A DNA stretch of 46,335 nt from Paractinoplanes deccanensis (GCF_016862115.1 NZ_BOMI01000036.1:1-46335); one strand, 5' to 3'. Counted from the first letter of the stretch, positions 23,862 to 32,006 are shown. Numbers and translations: made by a program. Notes: generated by a model from the sequence alone, not told the origin.

Positions 23862-24434
23862 TCAGAGCCAGGCCGCGGGGGCGATCCGCATCGGATAGGG
23901 GGCGTCGAGCTTGACCGGCTCGGCGCCCTCGATGCTGTGCACGGGCCGGTAGCGGTCGCCGCTCAACTCGTACGTGTGCAGCAGGGGTGTCGCGCGGCCG
24001 GGCTCGACCCGCCAGAACGACGCGATGCCGGCCTCGGCGTAGAGCGACGGCTTGAGCAGCCTGTCGAAGCGCCGGGTGGCCGGCGTCTCGATCTCGACCA
24101 CCAGCGCCACGTCGGCCGGGTCGCACCAGACCGAGCCGGACGAACGGGGGCGCAGCACCACCACGTCGGGCACGAGGTTGCTCTCACCCATCTGGATGCC
24201 GACGCGGTCGCAGACCCACCAGCCGGGCGGCGCCGACGAGCGCAGCGTGGTGACCACGGCCCGGACCGTGGCCTCGTGCGCCTCGGGCGACGGCGGCGAC
24301 ACGTGCAGGCTGCCGTCGACGATCTCGTAGCGGTGGCCGTCCTGCGGGAAGAGGTGGAGATCGGGCTCGGTCCAGTCGCCGTCGGGGGCGCTCCATCGCG
24401 TGACGGTGTACGACGCCGGGCTCGTGATTGCCAA
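23862..24434 (-). CDS. Uma2-family (DUF820) PD-(D/E)XK nuclease-like protein
   Basis: This 190-residue protein has the restriction-endonuclease-like core: RYEIVDGSLHVSPPSPEAHEATV, ESNLVPDVVVLRPR (Asp), VALVVEIETPATRRFDRLLKPSLYAEAGIASFWRVEP (E..T..D...K...Y). Uma2 proteins are abundant, often in many copies, and their substrates are unknown; nuclease activity is inferred from the fold. It starts at TTG 24434 with GGAGG 9 nt upstream. No antitoxin or methylase neighbour is seen, so it looks solitary. It runs convergently into pepN with directly adjoining stops (TGATCA). Confidence 0.85.
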   Translation of the reverse strand: MAITSPASYTVTRWSAPDGDWTEPDLHLFPQDGHRYEIVDGSLHVSPPSPEAHEATVRAVVTTLRSSAPPGWWVCDRVGIQMGESNLVPDVVVLRPRSSGSVWCDPADVALVVEIETPATRRFDRLLKPSLYAEAGIASFWRVEPGRATPLLHTYELSGDRYRPVHSIEGAEPVKLDAPYPMRIAPAAWL

Positions 24435-24506
24435 ACCGGACCACCTCCATCACCGTGGGCTACAAGCCTAGCCACACAGCGTTGTTGCCGCCCGGTTTCG
24501 GGCACG

Positions 24507-24531
24507 AAAAAGCCCCCGGTCACCCGGGGGC
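24507..24531 (-). terminator. Rho-independent terminator of the DUF5130 operon
   Basis: On the minus strand GCCCCCGG pairs with CCGGGGGC (24512-24531) around a 4-nt loop and is followed by TTTTTCG. It starts 26 bp after the DUF5130 stop. A partial A/T-rich flank on the other side could allow weak bidirectional use. Confidence 0.8.
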
Positions 24532-24556
24532 ATCTTTCGCTGTATCTGCGTCGCGC

Positions 24557-25024
24557 TCAGCGGCGGCCGGCGTGGGACGCCAGCTGGTCGAGGCCGGCCA
24601 TGACGCCGCCGGCCAGGTCGCCGCCGGCGAACGCGGCGGCCATGGAGAGGCCGGCCAGCTTCGCGTCGCGGTCGGAGATGCGCTTGCGGGCCTCGCTGCC
24701 CGTCACGATCTCGAGCTTGCGCTGGTTGGGCGAGACCGCCAGCAGCACCGCGTGGTCGGAGTCCTTGACCTGCGCGGCCAGCTTCTCGGCGAACTCGCGG
24801 GTGGGCGTCTCGAACTCACCGATGTAGACGCTGAACGTCAGACCGGTGGACTCGTCGGCGACGCGCAGCGCCTCGTCGAGGCGGAGCAGCTGCCGCGTGG
24901 TGAACGGGCCGTCCTCCACCTCGTTGCCGGAGGAAGCCTGGACCAGCGTGTCGCCGCCGGGCTCGTCCAGGGCGGTCAGCGCCTGGCCCTCCCGGGGCTG
25001 CTTCCCAAGGTCACCAGCTGTCAC
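24557..25024 (-). CDS. DUF5130 family protein
   Basis: This 155-residue protein starts at GTG 25024 with GGAGG 5 nt upstream. The conserved block GPFTTRQLLRLDEALRVADESTGLTFSVYIGEFETPTREFAEKL, then DSDHAVLLAVSPNQRKLEIVTGSEARKRISDRDAKLAGLSM, identifies DUF5130. The arrangement resembles TPM-type (phosphatase-like) domains: an (I/V)G..E strand and a VSP..R..EI.TG segment. There is no signal peptide. Its function is not established. It overlaps the membrane protein gene upstream by 14 bp and ends before a strong terminator. Confidence 0.82.
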   Translation of the reverse strand: MTAGDLGKQPREGQALTALDEPGGDTLVQASSGNEVEDGPFTTRQLLRLDEALRVADESTGLTFSVYIGEFETPTREFAEKLAAQVKDSDHAVLLAVSPNQRKLEIVTGSEARKRISDRDAKLAGLSMAAAFAGGDLAGGVMAGLDQLASHAGRR

Positions 25025-25313
25025 TTGCGCCTCCTGTCGGGCCGGGCTTGACCGGAGCGCCGGTGCTGTCCTCCAGGACCGGGCCGGTCAGAGCCGGCTG
25101 GGCATGGCCATGGTCGTGGCCGCCCGCGCCGACGAGCTTCTCCGGCCTGGCCAGGAACCAGATCGGCTGGAAGTCGTACGGCCGGCCGGGCCGGTAGCGG
25201 TGTGTGCGCTTGTTCCGGTCGGCGCCCGCCAGGACGAGCGCGGCGATCAGCCCGATGATCACCGCCGGAATGACCACGAAGACCAGAACGGTGCTTGAAA
25301 TCGACAACGTCAA
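25011..25313 (-). CDS. Single-helix membrane protein, CtaJ-like
   Basis: This 100-residue protein has one N-terminal transmembrane helix (STVLVFVVIPAVIIGLIAAL). The juxtamembrane motif HRYRPGRPYDFQPIWFLARPE follows, then a His/Gly-rich tail (GGHDHGHAQPAL). The RYRPGRP-x-F-x-P-x-WF pattern resembles CtaJ, a small subunit of the actinobacterial aa3 cytochrome oxidase supercomplex; this is recalled similarity and is tentative. It starts at TTG 25313 after GGGGGCG. It is co-transcribed with DUF5130 through a 14-bp overlap. Confidence 0.6.
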   Translation of the reverse strand: MTLSISSTVLVFVVIPAVIIGLIAALVLAGADRNKRTHRYRPGRPYDFQPIWFLARPEKLVGAGGHDHGHAQPALTGPVLEDSTGAPVKPGPTGGASDSW

Positions 25314-25511
25314 CGCCCCCAGGCGCCTGAATTCCTCAAACTGATCCGAACAACTGTCACGGTAGCGGAGCGCAGGTCATGCCGCCGCGTCGGGTCTCGA
25401 ACCCGGGGGTTAACGCGATGGGGATCTCGGCGGAATGGGCCTCGGGGTGCGAAAATCACCCACACGCGCCGTTCGTGTCCACGCGTCCTCGGACGGCAGG
25501 AGGGGGAATCG

Positions 25512-26012
25512 ATGCGCATGTCCGTCCCCGCCGCCCTCGCGGCGCTCGTTCTGGGCCCACCCGTCCTCTTTGTCCCGGTGCTGGCCGACGCGTCCGCGGC
25601 CCGGGCCGCCGCCATCTTCCTGGAGGTCAACCCCAGCACCGTGCCGGCCGGCGACGAGGTCGGGCTGCGTGCCTCCTGTGACGACAATCTCAAGGCGGCG
25701 ACGGTCACGTCCGGCCTGTTCGGCACGGTCACCGTCGCGCCGCAGTACGGCTTCCTCACGGCGACCGTACGCGTCCCGAGCGGCACCCGGCCGGGTGACT
25801 ACCGCGCCGACCTGCGCTGCCCGGACGGGCGCACCACCTCGGCCACCGTGCACGTCGTGGCCAAGGTGGAACCGGCACGCGGACCGGCCACCGGCGGAGG
25901 CGGCACCGCGCCGGGCCGCAACGCTCCCCTGCTCATCGGCGGCGGCCTCGCGGTCTTCGCCGCCGGCCTGATCCTCGGCGTGCTGTCGCTGCGCCGCCGG
26001 CGGCTCGGCTGA
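25512..26012 (+). CDS. Secreted, membrane-anchored surface protein
   Basis: This 166-residue protein has a signal peptide (hydrophobic to about residue 30, cleavage near ASAARA). A small beta-sandwich-like domain follows (FLEVNPSTVPAGDEVGLRASC...GDYRADLRCPDGRTTSATVHVV) with two Cys that could form a disulfide. After it come a Gly/Pro linker, a C-terminal helix (LLIGGGLAVFAAGLILGVLSL) and RRRR. That resembles a sorting signal, but no LPxTG or LAxTG is present before the helix (GTAPGRNAP). AGGAGGGGG precedes the start. The sortase gene follows after 10 bp, so the two are an operon. Confidence 0.8.
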   Translation: MRMSVPAALAALVLGPPVLFVPVLADASAARAAAIFLEVNPSTVPAGDEVGLRASCDDNLKAATVTSGLFGTVTVAPQYGFLTATVRVPSGTRPGDYRADLRCPDGRTTSATVHVVAKVEPARGPATGGGGTAPGRNAPLLIGGGLAVFAAGLILGVLSLRRRRLG

Positions 26013-26022
26013 GGCGCCGCGC

Positions 26023-26928
26023 ATGACCGGCCAGTCGCCGCCGCGCCCCGGACCGCCGCGCCAGGCGCGCGGGGGCCCGGCCTCGCCACGCCGACCCAGG
26101 GAGCAGGCGGAGCACGTGACCGGCCCGCGGATGCCCGAGTCGGTGCTCCGCAAGAAGCCGGCACAGATCACCGCGCCGCCGCCCGGCATGATCACCGGCC
26201 CGCTGCCGGCGCCGCCCTCGCTGCCGGGCCGCCATCCCTTTCGTCAGCCGTCCCCGCGCCCGCTGCCGAAGGCCGCGCCCCGGCCGGCCCGCGGCCGCAA
26301 GCCGTTGCCGATCGGGCTGATCGCGCTCGCCCTGCTCTTCCTCGGGCTCTTCTGCGTCGCGATGGGCCTGGGCGCGGCGACGAACCTCGACCTGTCGCGC
26401 CTGTTCGCGGGCGAGGAGAAGAACGAGCCGCCGCCGCGCTCCTTCCCGGTGCTCGACCCGAGCCGGCCGCTGCGGCTGACCATTCCCGCGATCAAGGTGC
26501 AGGCGCCGATCCTCGAGGTGGGCCTGGCCGGCGACGGCACGGTGGACGTACCGCCCCTGGAACGGCACAACGAGGCGGGCTGGTTCGACGCCGGCCCCAC
26601 GCCGGGGCAGTTCGGGCCGGCGCTGATCGTGGGGCACGCGGACACGCGTACCGGCCCCTCGGTCTTCAAGGCCCTGCCCAAGCTGAAGGCGGGGCAGCGC
26701 ATCGAGGTGCAGCGGGCCGACCGGTCCGTGGCGATCTTCGAGGTCAACTCGGTGGAGCACTTCGACAAGGGCAAACTGCCGGTCCAACGGGTGTACGGCG
26801 ACTACAGCCGCCCGTCGCTGCGCCTGCTGACCTGCGGCGGCCGCTGGATCGGCGGCAGCACCGGCTACCAGGACAACATCGTCGTCTTCGCCTCACTGAT
26901 CGAGACGCGGAACTCCACAAATAATTAA
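26023..26928 (+). CDS. Sortase, class F-like
   Basis: This 301-residue protein has an unusually long Pro/Arg-rich cytoplasmic part (1-93), one membrane helix (94-117) and an extracellular sortase domain (about 150-295). The catalytic His205 lies in LIVGHADT and Cys271 in RLLTCGG. The following GGSTGYQDNIVVFA is the class F pattern, but the position where class F enzymes often have Arg is Gln283; Arg274 (CGGRW) might substitute. It presumably joins surface proteins, perhaps its neighbour, to peptidoglycan. The last 4 bp overlap the HNH gene stop (convergent). Confidence 0.9.
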   Translation: MTGQSPPRPGPPRQARGGPASPRRPREQAEHVTGPRMPESVLRKKPAQITAPPPGMITGPLPAPPSLPGRHPFRQPSPRPLPKAAPRPARGRKPLPIGLIALALLFLGLFCVAMGLGAATNLDLSRLFAGEEKNEPPPRSFPVLDPSRPLRLTIPAIKVQAPILEVGLAGDGTVDVPPLERHNEAGWFDAGPTPGQFGPALIVGHADTRTGPSVFKALPKLKAGQRIEVQRADRSVAIFEVNSVEHFDKGKLPVQRVYGDYSRPSLRLLTCGGRWIGGSTGYQDNIVVFASLIETRNSTNN

Positions 26929-27473
26929 GCCGCCTCGGCTTCGACAGCCGGGGCGGCGGGCAGGTCGAGCCAGTCGGCCCAACGGGGGTCTGGCGTGCGG
27001 TGTCCGAGGACTCGCCACGCGACCCCGCGTGGTGCCGCCGGTATCGCGTGGAGTCGCCAGCCCAGCTCGGCAGGGGTCTTGTCACCCTTGCTGTGGTTGC
27101 ACTTGGCGCAGGCGGCCACCACGTTCTCCCAGGCGTGCAGCCCTCCGCGGCTGCGCGGGAAGACGTGGTCGATGGTCTCGGCCGAGCCGCGGCAGTAGGC
27201 GCAGCGGCCGCCGTCCCGGGCGAAGATCGCTCGTCGGGAGAGGCCGACGTGCGTGCGGTACGGAACCTTCACGTACCGGGTGAGGCGCACGACCGAGGGA
27301 ACCGGAAGATTGGTGTGGACGCTGTGCAGGATGCCGTCGCCGTCGGAGACGCACTCTGCCTTGGCGGTCAGGACGAGGATGGTCGCTCGACGCACCGATA
27401 CGACGCACAGCGGCTCGTAGGTGGCGTTCAGAACCAACGCGGATGAGCCCACTATGGGTCGTATGTCAGGCAT
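26925..27473 (-). CDS. HNH endonuclease
   Basis: This 182-residue protein has a C-terminal HNH/zinc domain: RDGGRCAYCRGSAETIDHVFPRSRGGLHAWENVVAACAKCNHSKGDKTP. It includes CxxC, DH, N and a second CxxC. The N-terminal half (SSALVLNATYEPLCVVSVRRATILVLTAKAE) is the conserved extension of a widespread, usually single-copy actinobacterial and cyanobacterial HNH family. The chromosomal role of that family is not known; nicking or repair is possible. ATG 27473 is preceded by a ribosome site inside a small hairpin (27481-27493). Confidence 0.9.
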   Translation of the reverse strand: MPDIRPIVGSSALVLNATYEPLCVVSVRRATILVLTAKAECVSDGDGILHSVHTNLPVPSVVRLTRYVKVPYRTHVGLSRRAIFARDGGRCAYCRGSAETIDHVFPRSRGGLHAWENVVAACAKCNHSKGDKTPAELGWRLHAIPAAPRGVAWRVLGHRTPDPRWADWLDLPAAPAVEAEAA

Positions 27474-27480
27474 CGTTATC

Positions 27481-27493
27481 TACCCTTCGGGTA
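27481..27493 (-). promoter_or_regulatory. Hairpin over the HNH gene ribosome-binding site
   Basis: On the minus strand TACCC-gaa-GGGTA forms a perfect 5-bp stem ending 7 nt before the ATG. The only Shine-Dalgarno-like sequence, GAAGGG, lies in the loop and right arm. Folding would hide it, suggesting translational control or keeping the nuclease low. Confidence 0.4.
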
Positions 27494-27584
27494 AAGGTGC
27501 TACCGGCGCTCCTGTGTCCGTGGCTGGCTGGCGAGGCGTCGGCGGCGATGCCTCGTGCGCCAATAGTCCCTGATGGATGACCAA

Positions 27585-27598
27585 ATTGCGAGCGCAAT
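27585..27598. promoter_or_regulatory. Perfect palindrome between HNH and mscS genes
   Basis: ATTGCGAGCGCAAT (6-bp arms, 2-bp centre) sits in the roughly 210-bp divergent region between the HNH and mechanosensitive channel genes. This is the most symmetric element there and is a likely operator for an unknown regulator. Confidence 0.4.
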
Positions 27599-27684
27599 CC
27601 GTAGCCGGAGGGTAAACGTCTGAGGTCGCCGCGCTGTGCGACGGCTGAGAGCGGGTTGGGCCCGTCCCGGTACGGTTGTGCCCC

Positions 27685-28755
27685 GTGTTGCTTCTAGCCC
27701 CCACCCCCTCGCCCTCGGGTTCGCCGGACGTCTACACGACGGTCGATGTCACCAAGGCGTGCCCCGACGACGTGCTCTGCAGCCGGATCCTGGAGTGGAC
27801 CGGCAACCAGTGGCTCGCCAACAGCAGCTACGTGATCATCGTGAAGCCGCTGCGGATCATCGGCATCATCCTGGTCGCGATGCTGATCCGCTGGCTGCTG
27901 CACCGCGCGATCGACCGGCTCACCCACACCACGTCACGGGCCTCGATGCCGGCGCTGCTCAAGCCGCTGAAGGAGAAGGCGGCGCAGACCGCCGAGGAGG
28001 GGCAGTTCATACCCGAGCGCCGCCGGCAGCGGGCCGAGGCGATCGGGTCGGTGCTGCGGAGCTTCGTCAGCGCGGTGGTCTTCACGATGGCCGCGCTACT
28101 GGTCTTCGGCGAGCTCGGCTTCAACCTGGGCCCGCTGCTGGCCAGCGCCGGCATCGTCGGCGTGGCCCTCGGCTTCGGCGCGCAGAGCCTCGTCAAGGAT
28201 CTGATCGCCGGCCTGTTCATGCTTCTGGAGGACCAGTACGGCGTCGGCGACACGGTCGACCTGGGCGAGGCGACCGGCGTGGTCGAGACGGTCGGCCTGC
28301 GCATCACCACGGTCCGCGACGCGCGCGGCGTGCTCTGGTACATCCGCAACGGCGAGATCATCCGAGTCGGCAACAAGAGCCAGGGCTGGGCCATGGTGGT
28401 CATCGACATCCCGATCGGCTTCGTCAACTCCGAGCAGGCGATCGCGGTGCTCAAGGAGGCGGCCCAGCGAGTGGCCGACGCGCCCGAGCACCAGACGGAG
28501 TTCCTCGAGCCGCCGGACGTCGTCGGCGTCGAGCAGCTGACCGTGGACGGGGCGGTCATCCGCACGATCGCCAAGACGACAGCGGACGGTCAGATCGCCG
28601 TCCAGCGCGATCTCCGGCAGGCGCTGACCGAGTCGCTGGAGACGAGCGGGCTCTCCGAACGCATCGCCGCCTCTCGATTGCTCCCGCGCAGCGCGGTGCC
28701 GCCGGCATACCTCGGGAATTCCGCACCCGACGACCAGCCGGGCGGAGCCACCTGA
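27685..28755 (+). CDS. Small-conductance mechanosensitive channel (MscS family)
   Basis: This protein has about 356 residues. A periplasmic N-terminal segment with two Cys (VTKACPDDVLCSRI) and one helix (YVIIVKPLRIIGIILVAMLIRWLL) is followed by the MscS core. The core has helix SFVSAVVFTMAALLVFGELG, then the pore helix LLASAGIVGVALGFGAQSLVKDLIAGLFMLLEDQYGVGDTVDLG, and a beta and mixed C-domain. MscS channels release solutes on hypo-osmotic shock. The start is uncertain: GTG 27685 seems better than TTG 27676, and no ribosome site is visible, so a leaderless mRNA is possible. A long inverted repeat follows the stop. Confidence 0.92.
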   Translation: MLLLAPTPSPSGSPDVYTTVDVTKACPDDVLCSRILEWTGNQWLANSSYVIIVKPLRIIGIILVAMLIRWLLHRAIDRLTHTTSRASMPALLKPLKEKAAQTAEEGQFIPERRRQRAEAIGSVLRSFVSAVVFTMAALLVFGELGFNLGPLLASAGIVGVALGFGAQSLVKDLIAGLFMLLEDQYGVGDTVDLGEATGVVETVGLRITTVRDARGVLWYIRNGEIIRVGNKSQGWAMVVIDIPIGFVNSEQAIAVLKEAAQRVADAPEHQTEFLEPPDVVGVEQLTVDGAVIRTIAKTTADGQIAVQRDLRQALTESLETSGLSERIAASRLLPRSAVPPAYLGNSAPDDQPGGAT

Positions 28756-28763
28756 CCTGCGAT

Positions 28764-28824
28764 TAGGGCGTACGGGGGATGCCCGGCCTCGACCGATTGG
28801 CCGACATTCCGCCCGTACGCCCTA
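28764..28824. repeat. 13-bp perfect inverted repeat downstream of mscS
   Basis: TAGGGCGTACGGG (28764-28776) and CCCGTACGCCCTA (28812-28824) are perfect 13-bp arms, 35 nt apart. The loop has its own GGCC/GGCC pairing. Each arm includes the self-palindrome CGTACG. It may serve as the mscS terminator or as paired protein sites upstream of the MFS gene. Confidence 0.6.
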
Positions 28825-28964
28825 GCATCGACTCGGACGATCGGGCAGAATCCGCTTGAGCATCTGCACTTGCGGCATCACGTTCGCGGCGGGCACTAGA
28901 CCCCGGCGAGGACGCGCACGGCGCTCGCCGCGACCCGGTGACGTCCGAGATCGAGAGAGGACCC

Positions 28965-30266
28965 GTGTCCCACGCGGTGACAGACAGCGACAGGAAGGTG
29001 ACCTTCCGCGAGCTGTTCGGCGTGCGCGAATATCGTGCGCTCTATCTCTCGTTGATCGTCAACTGGGTGGGCGACTATCTGGCCCGCGCCGCGATCACCG
29101 TCCTCGTCTACGAGGAGAGCAAGTCCGTCCTGATGTCCGCAGCGGCGTTCGCGGTCAGCTTCCTGCCCTGGGTGGTCGGCGGGCCGCTGCTGTCGGCGGT
29201 CGCCGAGCGATACCCGTACCGCCGGGTCCTAATCGTGGCCGACCTGTTCCGCATGGTCGTCATCGCGCTGCTGCTCATTCCGGGCGTGCCGATCCCGATC
29301 ATGCTCCTGCTCGTCTTCCTGGCCAGCCTTGGCACCCCGCCCACCCAGGCCGCCCGGTCGGCCCTGCAGCCCCTGGTGGTGGGCCGCGACAAGCTGCCCA
29401 TGGCCGTCGCCACGAACGCGTCGACCGGGCAGGCCGCCCAGGTCTTCGGCTACCTGGCTGGCGCGTCCCTGGCCACCGCGCTCAACCCGCAGGTGGCCCT
29501 CGCGATCGACGTGGTCACCTTCGCCGTCTCCGCCGCGCTGATCTCCTGGGGCGTGCGGCCCCGGCCCGCGGCCTACGACCGGTCGCAGCGCCGCCACCTG
29601 CTGCGCGAGTCCGGCGAGGGCTTCCGGCTGGTCTTCGGCACCCAGACGCTGCGCTCGATCGCGATCATGGTGTTCGTCCTGACCATGTTCGCCGTCGTGC
29701 CCGAGGGCCTGGCCGCCGCGTGGGCCGCCGAGGCCGACCCCGACTCGGCCACCCGCGGCCTCGACCAAGGCATGATCATGGCAGCCGGCCCGGTCGGCTT
29801 CGTGATCGGCGGCCTCGCGATCGGCCGGCTCGCCGGCGCCGACCTGCGCGACCGGCTGGTCCGCCCGCTCGCGATGCTCTCCGCCCTCGCCCTGGTGCCG
29901 GCCCTGACCGGTCCGCCCGCATCGGTCGTCGCCGTGCTGGTGGCGATCTCCGGCATGGCCGCCGGCGGCGTCACGCCGACGCTGAACGGCAAGTTCGTGC
30001 TCATCCTGCCGCACGGCTACCGCGCCCGCGCGTACGGCGTGATGCAGACCGGCATGCAGCTCAGCCAGTTCGCCGCCGTGATGATCACGGGCCTGCTCGC
30101 CGACCACTTCTGGCTGCCGCTGGTGGTGGGCCTGTGGAGCATCGGCGGCACTGTCGCGCTGGGCATCCTGGCCGCCCGCTGGCCGAGCCGCGAGGTGTTC
30201 AACGAGGCCACCGCGGAGGCGGCGCCCGACCACGAGCATCACGGCCGTCACAGGGCCGCGGCCTGA
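28965..30266 (+). CDS. MFS transporter (drug/metabolite efflux type)
   Basis: This protein has about 433 residues and around 12 hydrophobic helices, arranged as in MFS multidrug exporters of the actinobacterial type. Examples are LYLSLIVNWVGDYLARAAITVLVYE, FAVSFLPWVVGGPLLSAVAERYPYRRVLIVADLFR (a loop-2 motif A variant) and GVMQTGMQLSQFAAVMITGLLADHF. The tail is His-rich (DHEHHGRHRAAA). GTG 28965 has GAGAGAGG 4-5 nt upstream; GTG 28938 would add 9 residues. The substrate cannot be predicted. The globin gene follows 32 bp downstream. Confidence 0.9.
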   Translation: MSHAVTDSDRKVTFRELFGVREYRALYLSLIVNWVGDYLARAAITVLVYEESKSVLMSAAAFAVSFLPWVVGGPLLSAVAERYPYRRVLIVADLFRMVVIALLLIPGVPIPIMLLLVFLASLGTPPTQAARSALQPLVVGRDKLPMAVATNASTGQAAQVFGYLAGASLATALNPQVALAIDVVTFAVSAALISWGVRPRPAAYDRSQRRHLLRESGEGFRLVFGTQTLRSIAIMVFVLTMFAVVPEGLAAAWAAEADPDSATRGLDQGMIMAAGPVGFVIGGLAIGRLAGADLRDRLVRPLAMLSALALVPALTGPPASVVAVLVAISGMAAGGVTPTLNGKFVLILPHGYRARAYGVMQTGMQLSQFAAVMITGLLADHFWLPLVVGLWSIGGTVALGILAARWPSREVFNEATAEAAPDHEHHGRHRAAA

Positions 30267-30298
30267 CCGCTCCGGCGGCCGGCTGGCAGGATGGAACG

Positions 30299-30676
30299 GT
30301 GACCGACCCCGCCAACTTTTTCGAAGCCGTCGGTGGCGAGCCCACGTTCCGGCGTCTCGTCGACCGCTTCTACGAGGGCGTCGCCGACGATCCCCTGCTG
30401 CGCCCGATGTACCCGGAAGAGGACCTCGGCCCGGCGGCCGAGCGCCTGACCCTGTTCCTCATGCAGTACTGGGGCGGCCCCAACACCTACTCGGCCAGCC
30501 GCGGCCACCCCCGCCTGCGCATGCGGCACGCCCCGTTCGTGGTCGACTTCGCGGCCCGCGACGCCTGGCTCAAACACATGCGCGACGCCGTCGACTCGCT
30601 GGAGCTGCCGAAGCCGCTGCACGACCAGCTCTGGGACTATCTGGAGCGCGCGGCACACTTCATGGTCAACGCCTGA
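30299..30676 (+). CDS. glbO: Group II truncated haemoglobin (trHbO)
   Basis: This 125-residue 2-over-2 globin binds O2 and is thought to detoxify NO or peroxide and support aerobic metabolism. Diagnostic residues are Tyr25 (B10, RFYEGV), Tyr38 (CD1, RPMYPEEDL), proximal His77 (F8, RMRHAPF) and Trp90 (G8, DAWLKHM). The Tyr-CD1/Trp-G8 pair marks the GlbO group. The gene is complete, starting at GTG 30299. Confidence 0.94.
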   Translation: MTDPANFFEAVGGEPTFRRLVDRFYEGVADDPLLRPMYPEEDLGPAAERLTLFLMQYWGGPNTYSASRGHPRLRMRHAPFVVDFAARDAWLKHMRDAVDSLELPKPLHDQLWDYLERAAHFMVNA

Positions 30677-30749
30677 CGTTTCTTCGGCGGCGGTCAGGTC
30701 GTTGGAGCGGGTGACAAACCGCTGCTCAAACGACCTGGAGCCCTTTCGC

Positions 30750-32006
30750 ATGCGCCGCCGCCTGATCGCCGCCGCCACGCTCGCCGCCGCCGCTGTGGCG
30801 TGCGCGCATCCCGCCGCGGCCGACCTCGCCCAGCCCACGATCGTCTCGCCGAACCCGGTCGACTTCACCCCGCACGTCCTCGACGGCACGGTCTGGTCGA
30901 TGGCCATCGTCGGCGACGCGGTCGTGGTCGGCGGCGCCTTCACCAAGGTCACCGACAGCACCCGCAAGCACACGTTCGCCCGCAAGAACATCTTCGCGTT
31001 CGGGCTGAACGACGGCGCGGTCCGCGGCTTCGCCCCACAGGTCGACGGCGCCGTCTACGCGCTGAGCCCCGGCGCCGACGGCACCGTCTACGCGGGTGGC
31101 GCGTTCAAGACCGTCAACGGCTCCGCGCAGCGCGGCATCACCCGCCTCACCATGGGCGGCCAGCGGGTCAGCGCCTTCACTGCCAAGATCAACTGGGGCG
31201 ACGTGCGCACCCTCAACGCCCGCGGCTCCCGCCTCTACGCGGCCGGCACGTTCTCGGCGATCAACGGCGTCAACCGGGCCGGCCTGGCCCGCCTGAGCGC
31301 CGCCACGGGCGCCGTGGACACCGGCTTCGACGCCCGGCTGACCGCACCCGGCCTCACCCGTACCCGGGTCGAGCACTTCGACATCTCCCCCGACGGCCGC
31401 AAGCTGGTCGCGGTCGGCGCGCTGCTCAAGGCGAGCGGCTACGACCGCACCCAGATCGCCATGTTCGACGTCGGCGGCCCGTCGGCCCAGCTGACAAGCT
31501 GGTACACCGACGCCTACAAGCCGCAGTGCATGAAGGGCTTCGACACCTACCTGCGGCAGGTCAAGTTCTCCCCCGACGGCTCCTACTTCGTGGTCGCGGC
31601 AACCGGGCGGGCCAGCTCACCGGACCGCCTCTGCGACTCCGCGGCCCGCTTCGAGGCAGGCGGCTCGGGCCGGCACAACCCGACGTGGGTGCAGCGCACC
31701 GGAGGAGACTCGCTCTACGCGGTGGCGGTCACCGGGGCGGCCGTCTACCTCGGCGGGCACCAGCGCTACTTCGACAACCCGTACGGCTCGGACGCGAAGG
31801 GCCCCGGCCCCGGCGCCGTCTCCCGGCCCGGCATCGGCGCGGTCAACCCGAGCACGGGGCGGGCGCTGTCCTGGAACCCCACTCGCTCGCGGGGCGTGGG
31901 GGTGCGGGTCTTCGTCGCGCACCCGCGGGGTCTGCTGGTCGGGTCGGACACCGATCAGCTGGGCCGCGAGTACCACGGCCGGGTGGGGATGTTCCCGCTC
32001 GGCTAG
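30750..32006 (+). CDS. Secreted beta-propeller protein
   Basis: This 418-residue protein has a signal peptide (MRRRLIAAATLAAAAVACA, cut near AAA-DL). The mature part repeats a blade motif of the form VYAGGAFKTVNG..RGITRL. Examples are AIVGDAVVVGGAFTKV, GTVYAGGAFKTVNGSAQRG, LYAAGTFSAINGVNRAGLARLSAATGAV and AVYLGGHQRYF. This is the DUF5122/delta-60-like propeller pattern. There are two Cys near residues 270-320. It probably binds or scaffolds something outside the cell; no catalytic motif is seen. It stands alone. The last 10 nt of the frame reappear in the repeat-rich region downstream. Confidence 0.85.
   Translation: MRRRLIAAATLAAAAVACAHPAAADLAQPTIVSPNPVDFTPHVLDGTVWSMAIVGDAVVVGGAFTKVTDSTRKHTFARKNIFAFGLNDGAVRGFAPQVDGAVYALSPGADGTVYAGGAFKTVNGSAQRGITRLTMGGQRVSAFTAKINWGDVRTLNARGSRLYAAGTFSAINGVNRAGLARLSAATGAVDTGFDARLTAPGLTRTRVEHFDISPDGRKLVAVGALLKASGYDRTQIAMFDVGGPSAQLTSWYTDAYKPQCMKGFDTYLRQVKFSPDGSYFVVAATGRASSPDRLCDSAARFEAGGSGRHNPTWVQRTGGDSLYAVAVTGAAVYLGGHQRYFDNPYGSDAKGPGPGAVSRPGIGAVNPSTGRALSWNPTRSRGVGVRVFVAHPRGLLVGSDTDQLGREYHGRVGMFPLG

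Noticed and set aside
23862..24434. Uma2 gene as part of a restriction or toxin-antitoxin system
   Set aside because: No methylase, specificity or antitoxin gene is adjacent; neighbours are housekeeping genes in opposite orientation.
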